Shown piece by piece: positions 35,798-49,360 of a DNA stretch of 64,000 nt. The DNA is from Myotis daubentonii (lineage: Eukaryota > Chordata > Mammalia > Chiroptera > Vespertilionidae), in assembly GCF_963259705.1 (NCBI RefSeq), contig NC_081842.1, positions 89,696,433 to 89,760,432 on the forward strand, read 5' to 3'. The notes beneath the pieces were generated by a model. That model was not told where the DNA came from. It did not search any database and was given only the letters and a program-made list of their open reading frames with translations. Position 1 is the first letter of the stretch. Each line of letters opens with the position of its first letter. A program made the translations under genes and the position numbers.

Positions 35798-36129
35798 ATA
35801 TGACCCTTCACAGAAAATTTCACTAACCCTGCTTTACAATAAGGGATTGACGATTGAATCATTGGGGCCAGGCACCAAGATGTCCTTTCTTTGAATAGTG
35901 GAGAGAATAATTATCTTGTCTTTAAGTTGCCCTGAACATCAAATGAGATAATGACTTAGAGAAGTATAAAAGCACCATATAAAGACAACTTTCTTTTTCA
36001 TGTACTGAAAAGACAATAAAGTGGTAAAATGAAAAACACTATTTTTATTCTCCCCCTTCCTTCCTTTACAGCCTCTATTTAAACTTTGAAAATTATAAAA
36101 ATTTCACTTCTATTTTCATTTCTTTACAT
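35798..36129. other. Unique DNA, no gene seen
   Basis: No feature recognised. Confidence 0.4.
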
Positions 36130-36345
36130 TCAATATTATTTTGTATTAGTTTCAGGTTTTATATTAGTTACAGAATAGTGGTTAGACAATCATATACTTT
36201 ACAAAGTGTTCCCCAATATTTTCAGTACCCACCTGGCATCATACCATCATTACAACTCTATTGACTGTATTTCCTATTTTAGTGACAATAGTTTACAGGT
36301 TCCTTCCAATCTTTCTTTTTTGTTGCTTGCCCTTCCTTTTCTTTC
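36130..36345 (-). mobile_element. Old L1 3' UTR, antisense
   Basis: 'gtggttagacaatcatatactttacaaagtgttcccc..acccacctggcatcataccatcattacaactctattgactgtatttcc' is the reverse complement of a common L1 3' UTR. The copy at 55590-55830 is closely similar. Confidence 0.72.
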
Positions 36346-36360
36346 TCACTTCTTACTTCA

Positions 36361-36548
36361 TTTTCTTTCCTTTTCTTTCTTTTCTTTTTTCTTTTCTTTT
36401 CTTTTTTCTTTTCTTTTCTTTTTTCTTTTCTTTTCTTTTCTTCTTTTCTCTTCTCCTCCTCCTCCTCCTCCTCCTCCTCCTTCCCCTCCTCCTCCGTCTC
36501 CTTCTCCTTCTCCTTCTCCTTCTCCTTCTCCTTCTTCTTCTTCTTCTG
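36361..36548 (+). repeat. ~187-nt pyrimidine tract: (TTTTC)n, (CTC)n, (CTT)n
   Basis: All C/T except one G at about 36495. It sits where the poly(A) tail of the RPLP0 pseudogene should be (minus strand: GAA/GGA/AAAAG purine run), so it is probably a mutated and expanded tail. Its purine/pyrimidine asymmetry with mirror symmetry is of the H-DNA-forming type. Confidence 0.93.
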
Positions 36549-37638
<1,090 letters not shown>

Positions 37639-37652
37639 CCCTCATTTTCTTT

Positions 37653-38912
37653 ATATAGTATCTCAATTGGCCCTCAAAGCTCAGCAAAGACACTGGGACA
37701 CACTTAATCCATTTTACAGACCAGGAAACTGAGGCCAATTTCAGTTGGTGGGGAAGTTGATTCCGCGCGCATGGAGCGGTCACAGCTGTGCTCTCCGCCC
37801 TTCCTAAGGGGCAGCCACTGGGCAAACAGAACAAACCTCCCCATCAGGTTTCGGAGCCTCATTCTCAAGCACCTCGTCATTGCAGATGCTCCACATTCTT
37901 TCCTCTCCCCCGCCCCCATTCTTTACTGCCCCCCATCTCCGGAGCAGGTGGTAGGCTTCGCACTCACCAGGCCAGTGTGCGGTGCCATGGGGCGGGATAG
38001 GCGCGGGCTTGCTTTTGGGCAAAGTCCGGAGCAGGAGTCGCTGCCTGTCAAGTGCACAGGGCGCTGGGGTGAGGCCGGGTTTGCACCAGGAGCTTCTCTT
38101 AACTGCAGCAGGCGGGTGCCGCCCCTCAACCCCGCCTCAGGGCTGCGGGTCCGTCCAGCGTCCTTCCACCTTGTTTCCGGCTGGGGCGACATGCATGTTG
38201 GGGCCACTGCAGAACCTTGCTCTCCGCGGGCGAGGCAGATCCCTGCCCGCCGGCCCCCGGTCCTGCCCGAGCCCCTCTGGTACAACCGCCTCGGAGCCGC
38301 TCTGCTGCCCTTGGGCTGCCCACCCCCTGGCCAGTAGCTTCCCCGGAGCCAAGCCGTGGCACTTGCCCCGGAGCCCCAGCTCAGGCGGCCCTGCAGCCGG
38401 GCCTCGCGCCGCTGCTAGGTGTCCACCCTCACCTGGGTCACCTCCTTTCTTCCACATTCGCCCTTCATCCATCCCTCTGTCTTGCAGTGCTTGCGCTCCA
38501 GGCCTAAAGAAAAGGACCAGGGCCAAGAAGGACAAAGCCCAAAGGAACTGAGTCTTGAACCCCCACATCCCGTTCTCTGGATTTCCTCCCGCACCTCCTC
38601 TCTGTGTCACATCTTGAACCGGCACCCTGCAGCCCAGCCACATGGCCTCCAGGCGGCCTGGTAGAGTCGGTCTCTGTGAAGCTGTGATCTGTGGCCAGAG
38701 GCCCGGCCTGGGTCTCAGCAACCCCATGCCTGCTGGAGAGGGCTGTTGGAGGAGGGCCAGAGCCCATCGGTCATTAGGTCCCCAACGCCAGAGGAGGCAC
38801 CACAGGCTCCTGTCCCTGGCCGCTGTGGCCCTGCCCCCATCCCCGCTGCCTGCTAAGTGGTCATGACCTTTACTGAGTCCCAGTTAATTAGCATATTACT
38901 CTATTATATAGA
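37653..38912 (-). mobile_element. GC/CpG-rich block with a Helitron 5' end; possible captured gene start
   Basis: On the minus strand a HeliBat-like 5' terminus (tctatataatagagtaatatgctaattaac) at ~38912 leads into ~1.1 kb of GC-rich, CpG-containing DNA unlike any other Helitron body here, then a MIR-like stretch (37657-37740). Two good 5' splice-site motifs lie on this strand: ccag|gtgagg (38429-38433) and cctg|gtgagt (37961-37967). This fits a promoter/first-exon/intron-1 segment picked up by a Helitron. ORFs on both strands (up to 196 codons) show no domain I know. No Helitron 3' hairpin is found; alternatives are a native CpG island or an unrelated repeat. Confidence 0.5.
37657..37742 (+). 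mobile_element. MIR-like fragment
   Basis: 'ggccctcaaagctcagc..ttaatccattttacagaccaggaaactgaggcc' contains the MIR core motif. Confidence 0.65.
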
Positions 38913-39317
38913 TAGATATACCAATCCCTCAGCCTAGAATCTTTTATTCAAACTAAAATCTTTTTAATCATATTTCAACAATTATCTCTAGCATTTTGTT
39001 TTCTCTAAAGTCTTCATTTTTTTCTAGAAAGAAGTGATCAAGAGCATGGATTCAAGGAGCCACGGTTCCTGGGCTTGACTCCTGGCTTCACTATTCACTA
39101 ACTGTGTTAACTTGGACAAATAATTTAAAAACTCCAACCCACAATATTCTTTGTGTGTGTGTGTGTGTGCAAAACGAGATTGGAGCAAACTATGACAGGC
39201 ATTTTTATTTAATTTGCCCTTTCTCTTTGCTGTCAAATTAAATTCAGATATAGACAATAAAATCATTGCATTGAGAAAACTGAATTGAAAAAAATAAATG
39301 TATGTATCTTTACACAA
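38913..39317. other. Unique DNA, no gene seen
   Basis: Includes a short (GT)n run at 39151-39169. Confidence 0.4.
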
Positions 39318-39328
39318 CTACAATAAGG

Positions 39329-39530
39329 GCCGTAGCTAGTGTGGCTCAGTTAGTTAAATATTGTCCCAGGCACCAAAAGGTCGCAGTTTGGACTCCTGGT
39401 CAGTGCACAGGCCCAGTTGTGGGCTTGATTTGATTCCCAGTAGGGGGTATGCAAGAGGAAGCCCATCGGTGGATGTTTCTCTCCCTCTCTTCTCTACTCT
39501 AAAATCAATAAAGACATATTTTTTAAAAAT
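39329..39530 (+). mobile_element. Ves-type SINE, older variant
   Basis: gccgtagctagtgtggctcag head, 'cagttgtgggcttgattt', and a ctccctctcttctctactctaaaatcaataaag tail. Perfect 11-bp TSD ctacaataagg at 39318-39328 and 39531-39541. Confidence 0.93.
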
Positions 39531-39541
39531 CTACAATAAGG

Positions 39542-41754
39542 ACAAAGATAAAAAAGAAATATATAAAATATAAAAGAAGTTTTCAAATGTGAAAACGTAT
39601 CAGATAGATTTAGGTCACACAGGGAAATCTTCAATTACCTCACATGAAATATCTGTCTGAAGCATTACTTCCTCCCACAGATATGTGCTCAGTTTTCCAT
39701 TTGAACAGTTGATCTTTCATTAATTTTTAAGCCTTGTACTATGTGTATAATACTATCTTCTCACATCATTTCTGACTGCTTTTTGACTCAAAATGTTCAC
39801 AATCAGGTGATGGATTTAGTAGACAGCTGAATTGCTTTTCCTCTGGCATAGTAACCAACCTAAATTACTAAGTATATTTTTAATAATAATATAATTAAGG
39901 GATTGTTCAAGGGTTGGTTTCAAATTTATAGAATATCTATTTATATCTATCTATCTATCTATCATCTACTCCCTATCTGGCTGTCTATTATCATCATCTG
40001 TGTATGTGTGGAATGCATTCTGATAATAAGAAATCAAATTGTTGATTTTATTTATTTTTAATGTGTTCTTTCTATCACATTTTTGTTCCATTTTGTCTCT
40101 GCTGTTAAAAATGATGACATATATTTTCATATACACATAAATCACAAATATATACCTTCACATGTATACACATGCGGGCATTAATCAGAAAACACTACCT
40201 CTCTGCCTTTAACATGCAAACTTGGTAATCAAGTGTGTAAAGCACTTGATCATAGGCCATGTAGGCTGCTAAGTAGTACTTCCCTTGAAAGGAGGTAAAT
40301 ATTTCTTTGTTACCTTTATTGAAACTTTATTTATAAAATGATGTAGCATCATTAGTATTATGTTTTCTAATGCTTGTATAATCCTATTTTTCTTCCTTTT
40401 GTTCTGTCCTACACAAGCATAATAATCTATTAAAATATATGGAAACACCTCTTTAATACAGGACCTCAAATTCCTTTTTTTCAGTTGTTGACAGCCAAAA
40501 TTGGAACTTAGTTTCTTTTCCTTTAAACTGATGGAAAAGAATAAGAACAGAGATCCAACTCAGAAACATAAAAAATCAGTAAGAAAAATGAGAGGAGCTA
40601 TTTGGGATGTGGTATTACAACTAAATTCAGCAACATCTTAGAATTACTTGGGATAGTGACTTATAAATAGATTCCACTAATTTCTATGAGAAACTAAGGG
40701 AATGTAGAAACAAAAACTATCTCCAAAGAGATAAATTTTATAATTTATTTTATTTTTAAAATTCAAATAAAAATAAAGTAAAATAGGTAATGTACTTTAT
40801 CAAACTCTTTCTTGTTGATACAAAAAACTCCAGTGAATATAGTCATTAATCATCTGACCACTAACACTACACCACTTGGCAGCTTTTCATTGGCTGCATC
40901 CAATGTGATCAGTTGTTTCTTCTTGCCACTGCTAGCTCTTTCTACTTCATTATGAATGTGTGGTTAGATGAAACTTTTTGACAGAATTGTACTAAGAATG
41001 CAAAATTGCCTGATGTTTCTTTGATTCTTAGTGGCAATATAAGGACCATGTATAGACAAAGGTCCTTTTGACAAAATGAACCCAAACTTGTATATAATTT
41101 GCAAGAGAACACATATAGATTCTCTAGAAAACAAATGAAAATTAAAGTAAAAATAGGAATGAAAATAGTTTCAGATATTCAGTACATACAATCTGAATCA
41201 TATTAGGACTTTCTTGTAAATTTGTCTTTTAAAAATATATATCATAATAAATTAGAATGCTGGCTTTGGGGACCCACTGTGGTTCAAAATAGATTTTCTC
41301 CAACTGCATGCTCTTGAAAAAAAACACTTAGCATTTTGAGCTTCAATCTTATCATCTGCCAAATGGGTTAATAATGCCTATATTAAAGACTTGATGTAAT
41401 ATTTTTAAAAATTCTAAAATTTATGTGTCAGTGAGTGGTACATAAGATGCCTTCAGAATGGTGATTATAATAATAAAGTCTGTTGTAGGTTATTAAATAG
41501 AAGTAGTAGGTAGTATAAATACAATTTATGGTTTTTCAGATGTTATAATAAAACATTTCATAGAATTAGACAAATTATCAACACACTGTGTCCTTACCTT
41601 CAACTGACCTTGATATCTATGCATAATTCTAGTATGAATTTGGCTACTCCTTCAAATCCCTCCCCAAAAGCTTAACTCCCAACATAGCTCATCAGTATCA
41701 ATTGATCCCTGAGAAAATTTGAAAACCTTCAATACCAACTTTGTGGACAAATGT
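39542..41754. other. Unique AT-rich DNA, no gene seen
   Basis: Contains a short (TATC)n run at ~39939-39963. No coding or repeat signal recognised otherwise. Confidence 0.45.
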
Positions 41755-42110
41755 GTTAGTCTACTCAGGCTGCCATAACAAAATACCACAGATTGGGTGG
41801 CTCAAACAACAGAAATTTATTCCCTCAGAGTTCTAGATGCTAAAAGTCCAAGATCAAGATTTTATCAGGTTTGGTTTCTGGTGAGACCTTTCTTACTGAG
41901 TTGTAGGTGCCAACTGCCTTCTCGCCATGTCCTCACGTGGCCTCTTTACTCTGTGTGTTCAGGCAAGGACAGAAATCTTGCTTTTAGATTAGGGCCCCAC
42001 TCTTACTGACTTTACTTAACCTTAATTACTTCCCTACGGGCCCTATTCCAAATACAGTCACACTTAGGGTTTCGACATATGAAACTGGGGAGAGATGCAC
42101 TAAAAATATT
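41755..42110 (+). repeat. Ancient mammalian interspersed repeat (copy 2 of 3)
   Basis: 'ggctgccataacaaaataccacagattgggtggctcaaacaacagaaatttattc..agatgctaaaagtccaagatcaag', as at 33.3 and 61.4 kb. Confidence 0.75.
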
Positions 42111-44892
42111 TTAAAATTTGCAAATCATCCACAATATTTCTCACAGTGAAGAGATAATGAATGCATACATATGTTTTATTTTTTTTCATCATCTTTAACA
42201 TTAAACTGCAGAGATTCTAGTTTTCCTCCTGCTCCCACAGAGCCTGTATGAAAATCTGTTTGTTGTGTATTTGTTTTTTTAATAGAATAAATTTTTAATA
42301 TTTTAGGATGCTTGTGAGACTTTCATAAAAATTATTTAAAATTACTAGAGAAAAAAGATTTTCTACATTGTTTTGTACATTTTATATTGTTTTATATTTG
42401 GTTCTGGAGACAGCAGGGAGGTGTGCAGAGACAAAAAGCCCAGTTTTGTGTTAGATTTAAAAATTTATGCTAAAACTCAAGAAAATTTATCTTTTCCATG
42501 AAAATAAGAAAAAAACTATAAAATAAACATAAAATATTTTTAAAAGACAGTTTTATTTATTTCTCCAAATAATTTATCCAACTTATAAATGTAAATCATA
42601 ACAATCTGTTCACTCACATTAATAGTAGAGAAATATAATTTTTACAACTATTTTCATACTTTATTTGCAACTCCTAAAAAATCATGCTCAAAATTTTGGC
42701 AACATTTGATATACCAGTATATGTTTGCCAGAGCATTCAATATTTCTCTGGGATTTGAAAATAAGGAACTTGTTAAGGAAAAAGTTAAGGAACTTGAGAT
42801 TGATCTTATTCTAAAGTTTGTGAAAAACAACATAAGAGCTAGAATTAGAATTTGGCAATTTTCATTCATAAATTCATTCGGCTATGTTTTCAAAGCCTGT
42901 CAGGAATATTAAGCCCACCAAGTCAAGAAATAAAGCAAACTGAATGACTACAATTCAAATGAACTTCTAACTACTACACTGGGGAGTGAAAAGAAAATGT
43001 ATTATTTATTGAATTCTTCTCACATAAAAAAAAGAAGAAAAAATTAGCCCAGATAAATACCAGACACAAGTTTGGACAAGAATGATGTACATTCCTTAAA
43101 TCTGTGCCAGCTCTGAGTCTGGACTGTGAATCACAGAACAAGTGTCTGCATTGCTTCTGTGTTTATTCAGATTCAGTCTGCATCCAGGAAAAAAGTAAAT
43201 ACAGGATTAAGGCAATATGGCCTACTTTTGAAAATTTTCCCTTTGTTAAAAATAATCTCTTCTTAAATTCCTGAATAAGACCTGGGCCAATTACATAGTC
43301 AGTAGCATTTTATATTAGATGGGACAGCAGAAACTAAAAAAATGGATTGTTTTAAAAAGGTGACACTATTAAGTTAAAATAAATCACAGTGTTTTTGTTT
43401 CATTTTGATGAGAACACAGGTTTTGTGATATTCTACTAGAAAATCCCAATGAGCAAAATAAAAAAGGGAAGGACCTTATATATGGTACTGTTTCACTGTT
43501 TTAGTATATTTTAAACTGTCCTTACATATTGATAAACATAATGATTCAAACTAATTTTGGGGGGATGAGTATTGAATTTAGATGGCAAATATGTATTATG
43601 TAAAGTAAACTAATAAGTATTAAATTGTACTTGAATAAATGGCAAGTTATGACAGTGGATAGAGTCATAACTTACAATTACAATAGAATTAAATTTTTTA
43701 TTTTCCAAATCAAAGGCAATATGACCCTAGAAAACACAAGTTCGTGAGTTTAGTTTTGCTTGTGGAAATACAGGGGAATAAAAATCATTAATATAGTAGT
43801 TTAAAGATTGTGGGATGAGTCTTATTTGAATTAGAAATTTCAAACACAATTTCCTTCTGAAAGAAAGATAATTGTAGTAAAAGGTTGAATTATATTTTCA
43901 TATTAAACTCTATAATAATGGAAAATATACACTCTACATTACTTAATTATTAGGTGGATCAGCAATTATAGGTTCTAAATAAAAATTGTGATTATATAAT
44001 CTAATAATCAGAATTAAAAAAAGTAATTTAGCTAGTTTTCCAGACTCATTAATTAATATATCTATACAAAAACATTTATTCACTGTTGTTTTATAAGATG
44101 CTGTAGTTGATATTATACCAAATCTCTACAATAAGAGCTGCAAACTCTCTTGCCTAGAGGAGCTGGACAAGTAATGTAAATGCATGAAGTGGGCTTGTAT
44201 GAAGTAAGGGTCTTTAAAATGCAAGTACCCACCAAAGGGACAGCCTGCTTTCTGCTCCAGTATGGTTATGTAGGCACACCTTCCTTAGACTTTCCACTTT
44301 TGTAAGAGACTAGAAATTTAAATTATACTTGCAACCTTCTGATTTTTCAGTCTCAACTTAAAAACTACTTCAACTGAAAAACAAAAATCATGTACAAACC
44401 AAACCAAGTAGGTTTATGGGATTGTTGTAGCCTATCTGCTTCAAGGTTTGCCCACTGATATAGAGATTTGTAAATATAAATGTGAACTTTGATTTTTTAT
44501 TCAAATTTTTGGCAAACAATAAATAAGTTCTCAAGTTTAGCATTGGTCCAAAGACAGGTGCACAATTCTAGGTTGTTCTGATTCACTGACACTTAATCTT
44601 TGTAGCAGTCCTTGCATGATGACATCCATCAGGCCATTTTTAAGGTTACTGATACAAGCCACTTAGAAAGAAATAATGGTTCACAGTTTAATACAGACTT
44701 GAAAAGAAGAGTATTCTGAGAAAAAGGGGATAATGTTATTTGATAAAATTTTTACTTTATGCGTACACAGTTTTTAAGGCTATATGCACATACACGCAAA
44801 ATAGCAGAAAAGATTAATGGGGACTTGATCAATGATCATCAAACTTTATGTGTCAAGGAATCACCTTGAACACCTACAAATATTATGATATA
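42111..44892. other. Unique AT-rich DNA, no gene seen
   Basis: Overlapping ORFs on both strands at 42654-42912 (about 70 codons each) have no recognised domain. 'catcaaactttatgtgtcaaggaatcacc' at 44838-44867 may be a MER5-like end. Confidence 0.4.
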
Positions 44893-45272
44893 CTAGTGGC
44901 CCGGTGCACAAAATTCATGCGGGGGGCGGGGGTGTCCCTCAGCCCGGCCTACATCCTCTCCAATCTGGGACTCCTCAGAGGATGTCTGACTCGCAATCCA
45001 GGACCGCTGGCTCCTAACTGCTCACCTACTTGCCAGCCTGATCACCCCCAACTGTGCTCCCCTTCCAGCCTGACCACCCCTAACTGCCCCCCCTGCCGGC
45101 CTGCTGCTCCCAACTGCCTCCTCTGCTGGCCTGCTCTCCCCCAACTGCCCTCCCCTCCTGGCCTGATCCCCCAAACTGCCTCTGCCTCAGCCACAACACT
45201 ATGGCTTTGTCCAGAAGGATGTCTGGAAGGTCTCCTAGTCTAATTAGCATATTACCCTTTTATTAGTATAGA
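44893..45272 (-). mobile_element. HeliBat type B, first of a tandem cluster
   Basis: CTAGTGGCCCGGTGCACAAAATTCATGC at the left, ~30-bp 'ctggcctgctccccccaactgccc' repeats, 5' end TCTATACTAATAAAAGGGTAATATGC (minus strand) at 45272. The next Helitron starts at the very next base. Confidence 0.94.
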
Positions 45273-46574
45273 CTAGAGGCCCGGTGCACAAAAATTTGTG
45301 CACTCGGAGGGGAGAGGGGACCCCAGCCTGGCCTGTGCCCTCTCGCATTCTGGGACCACTCGGGAGATAATGACCTGCTGGCTTAGGCCTGCTCCCGGGT
45401 GGCAGAGGGCAGGCTCAATCCCTAGGTGCAGCCCCTGGTCGGGCTCAGAGCAGGGCCAATGGGGAGTTGGGGCGCTGCCCCTGTCATGCATAGAGCAGAG
45501 CGGATTGGGAGATTGCGGCGCCACCCCCTGTCACGCACAGAGCAGGGCCCATCAGGGGGTTGGGGAGCTCCCCCCTGTCACTCACAGAGCAGGGCCAATA
45601 GGGGAGTTGGGGCACCGCCCTCTATCACCCACAGAGCAGGACGGACCAGGGGGTTGGGGCACTGCCCCCTGTCACACTTAAGGCAAGGCCAAGGGGGGGT
45701 GGGAGGGTTAGGGTGCCGCACCCTGTCACACACAGAGCCGCAGGGCGATCAGGGGGTTGGGGAGCTACCCCCTGTCACTCACAGAGCAGGGCCAATAGGG
45801 GAGTTGGGGCACCGCCCCCTGTCATACACAGAGCAGGGCAGACCAGGGGGTTGAGAAGCTCCCCCCTGTCACTCACAGAGCAGGGCCGATCAGAGGGTTG
45901 GGGTGCTGCCACTGTCACACTCAGGGCAGGGCCGATGGTGGGGGGGGGGTTGGGGTGCCACACCCTGTCACACACAGAGCTGCAGGGCGATCAGGGGGTT
46001 GGGGAGTTCCCCCCTATCAGGCACAGAGCAGGGCAGATCAGGGGGTTGGGGCGCCACCCTCTATCACCCACAGAGCAGGGCCGATCAGGGGGTTGGGGTT
46101 CTGCCACTGTCACACACAGAGCAGGGCCCTTGGGGGGGGGGGGGGCGCCGCACCCTGTCACACACAGAGCCGCAGGGCGATCAGGGGGTTGGGAAGCTCC
46201 CCCCTATCAGGCACAGAGCAGGGCTGATCAGGGGGTTGGGGAGCCTTCCCCTGTCACAAACAGAGCAGGGCGGATAGGGAGGTTGTGGCCCCATCCCCTG
46301 TCACACACAGAGCTGCAGGACGATCATGGGGTTGAGGAGCTCCCCCATATCAGGCACAGAGCAGGGCTGATCAGGGTGTTGGGGCACCTTCCCCTGTCAT
46401 GAACAGAGCAGGGCAGATAGGGAGGTTGTGGCCCTGCCCCCTGTCACACACAGAGCCACAGGGTGATCAGGGGGTTTGGGCACTGCCCCCTGTCACACTG
46501 ATCCCGGGTTTGGAGGCCTCGCAACTCCACTGATCCCAGTGCTTGGAGGCATGTTACCCTTTTACTATATAGGA
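45273..46574 (-). mobile_element. HeliBat composite, unit 2 (expanded form)
   Basis: 3' terminus CTAGAGGCCCGGTGCACAAAAATTTGTGCAC at the left, a ~1.1-kb tandem array, 5' end (TCCTATATAGTAAAAGGG on the minus strand) at 46574, joined to unit 1. Confidence 0.92.
45440..46530 (-). repeat. ~60-bp satellite-like array, ~18 copies
   Basis: Units around 'cacacacagagcagggccgatcagggggttggggcgccgccccctgt', with a second unit type (cacagagccgcagggcgatcag) interspersed in a longer-period pattern. Open frames of up to 229 codons are artefacts of the repeat. Confidence 0.92.
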
Positions 46575-47209
46575 TAGAGGCCTGGTGCACAGGTGGGGGC
46601 CGGCTGGTTTGCCCTGAAGGGTGTCCTCGATCAGTTTGGGGGTCCCCACTGGGGTGCCTGGCCAGCCTGGATGAGGGAATGATGGCTGTTTGCATCTGGT
46701 CACACCCCTTTCAGGGAAGGAGTCCCCACTGGGGTGCCTGGCCAGTCTGGGTGAGGGGCTGAGGGCTGTTTTCAGGCTAGCGGGTGACTGAAGCTCCCAA
46801 CTGCTCCTTTTTTCCTTTTTTTTATTCTGGGCCAGCTTTAGCTCTGAGGCTCCAGCTCTTAGGCCTCGGCTGCTGAAAGCAAGTTTCTGGCCTTTGTTTA
46901 CCTTCTGTATTTGAAACAATGTTGCGATCCTGCTGGCTGAAGCCTGGCTGACTAAAGCAGGTTTCTGGGGTTTGTTTAGCTTCTATATTTGTTACAATGT
47001 TTCTTAGAGAGCAGCTGAGAGACTGGCAAGGCAGGCGGGGAACCTGGCTTCCTCCGTCACTGGAGCAAGCAAGCTTCCCTGTTTGCATCAGCTGCCTGGC
47101 TGCCGGCTGCCATCTTGGCTGGCAGTTAATTTGCATATCTCAGTGATTAGCCAATGGGAAGGGTAGCGGCCATACTGCTAATTACCATGTTTCTCTTTTA
47201 TTAGATTGG
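46575..47209 (-). mobile_element. HeliBat composite, unit 1
   Basis: Same body as 116-751. The 5' end (cttttattagattggg read on +) has a slightly decayed terminus. The CCAAT/octamer/YY1-like module is at ~47105-47160. The internal 3' end (tagaggcctggtgcacaggtggggg) lacks the hairpin left arm. Confidence 0.88.
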
Positions 47210-47576
47210 GTGGCTCTATTCCACAAGATGCAGATTCTATAGTTTGGGAAAGGGTACAGATCATGCCTTTAAAACAAGCCTTCATATGACTTGAGGCTCA
47301 TGTTGTAAAGTTGACATTTTAAATACTGTTGTGGACTGAAAAACTGGTGAAGACTGAAACATCAATCTGTCACATGGTTAGCCTCATTTCAAATGAGGCT
47401 AACCAAGGTGCTGCTTTTTTATTTTCCCTTCCAAAAGAATGTTGACTACTGAATCATTCTCTTTAGACTAAGTGTTCCATGAGTGGAAGATTAAGTAAAC
47501 ACTTATTTCGCATTTGAGAAACAGGAGGCTACACTCATTATCTGACAAGTTTAAAAATGATAAAAATCACAGGAAA
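47210..47576. other. Unique DNA, no gene seen
   Basis: No feature recognised. Confidence 0.4.
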
Positions 47577-47708
47577 GCCCTGGACAGTGTTGCTCAGTTG
47601 GTTGGGCGTTGTCCTGTGCACCAAAAGATTACCAATTCAATTCCAGGCCATGGCACTTGCCAGGGTTTCAGGCTTGATTCCCAGTAGGGGCCCTCAGGAG
47701 GCAGCCCA
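47577..47708 (+). mobile_element. Ves-type SINE, 3'-truncated
   Basis: gccctggacagtgttgctcagttgg head through cccagtaggggccctcaggaggcagcccat, then it stops. The tail is missing and MIR sequence follows. Confidence 0.8.
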
Positions 47709-47825
47709 TATAATTCCTATTGTTATCCTGATTTTACAGACAACGGTGAGAAGCACTTGCCAGATATCTTGTGGTGAGACAACTTGCCCAGCATCATAAA
47801 TCTAATAAGTGACTGATTCACAGAA
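47709..47825 (+). mobile_element. MIR
   Basis: 'attgttatcctgattttacagacaacggtgag..acttgcccagcatcataaatctaataagtgac' follows the MIR core order. Confidence 0.72.
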
Positions 47826-49360
47826 AAAGCAATTTTCACATTGGAAAGGGAAAGGTGATAATGCATTCATTGCCCTGAACACCACTCTCCCATGATGACT
47901 TACTGGCACTTCAATCACAGGGAAGCCAGCATCTAACAGCTTTACCTACAATTGTTTTAAGTGGTCAAGTATTATTTATTATTATCTATTATAAATTAAT
48001 AAATATTAAGTTATATATATTATGCATATCAGACATAACTATAATTATCATGTAAAGCTGGAAGAAATTTTACTAATGCATATATAGACTATAGAATGTA
48101 AAATTGTGAAATTTATCACCTATTGCCATCATTTTACTCTATACATTTACATGTAAACACTAAGTTTTGGATTTTAAAAGAAGGAGGAGTAGTGGAGGGA
48201 GGGAGGAAAAGAAGGCATTCTGGTATCCAAATTCAAATATTGTAAATAATAAAATTATTTAACCAATAAACATGAAATATCAAAGTCCTAGACTCAGGTA
48301 CTCTGATTCAGTAGGTCTGCAATTAGGCCCAGAAATATGTAGTTATAAGAAGAAATTTTAGATCTTCACATCTATAAGAAATTCTTCACAAAAAGGATCA
48401 TAGTTTCCCTTATTATCTGTTTTAAGTAAACAAGGAATAAAATTAAGTGATACTTAAGGTATTTGGGTTTAGTCATTAGAAAGATATAATATCTGATAGT
48501 AAAGGATTATAAATACTATTTTAAATTGGGTATTTGATACCTGTGGCTAAGGGATATCCTTCTTTAGCAGTCTTCAAAACATTGAATAAATTTTTATCAT
48601 TTAGTTACAGATTAGAAGGTCAAGTATCAAGATCATTATCTTAGGTAAAGAACTAATATTTAGCAACTATCTTGGCAAACACACATTAACTTCCTCCATA
48701 GATTTCTCACAGTGACCTTTTGGGCGGGTCTCATTCATCACCACATCATACATGGGGATATAAGGCTCAGAAGCACAAAGGACTTGCTCAAGGTTGCATT
48801 CTTAGTCAACTGTTAAATTTGCTTGCAAACTCAGAAACCCCAACTCTGATCCTTGTCATTTCTCCAACACTGCATCCTTCCAAACTGAAATATTGCACAA
48901 CAAACATGTCTCTCCTCATCCAATTTCTTTCCAGAGAATCACAGTTATTTGTCTAGAACTACGGAAGCAGGCAATTCACTATCTCTAAAATCTTCAGTAA
49001 CTTCCCACTTCTTATAATATTAATTCAAAAGTTTCTTGGCAGAGGACAGTAAGTCTTAGGAATTTGTCCCCAATCTATTTCTTAAGTCTCACCTGATCCC
49101 TCCCCAGATCCATGTCATACAGATTAAGCTTTCTTCTTAGAACAACAGGATGCCATTATCACAGAGTTCTCTCTGCTTAGAATATCTTTAACAGTATTAT
49201 CTCATCAGGTCATTCTGAGCCCTTTTTTATTTTTATTTTTTGAGGCCTGACATAAATATTCTCTTTCTGACACCCAGAATAGAACTAAAATTCCCTCTGT
49301 AATAATTCCTTTCATTTTCCCCTTTTAATATAATAATTTGTTACATTTTAGTGCCCATTA
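47826..49360. other. Mostly unique DNA, with possible MER5-like (48290-48350) and MIR-like (48740-48830) fragments
   Basis: 'ctctgattcagtaggtctgc' and 'ggacttgctcaaggttgcattc' suggest two old repeat fragments. No gene. Confidence 0.4.

Noticed and set aside
42706..42912. 68-codon ORF with Lys/Glu-rich segment
   Set aside because: Opposed by an antisense ORF of similar length; AT-rich, with no family resemblance that I can support.
45713..46402. 229-codon open frame on +
   Set aside because: It lies wholly in the ~60-bp Helitron satellite; the frame stays open because of the repeat period, and the peptide is a repeated HRAGPIRGLG motif.
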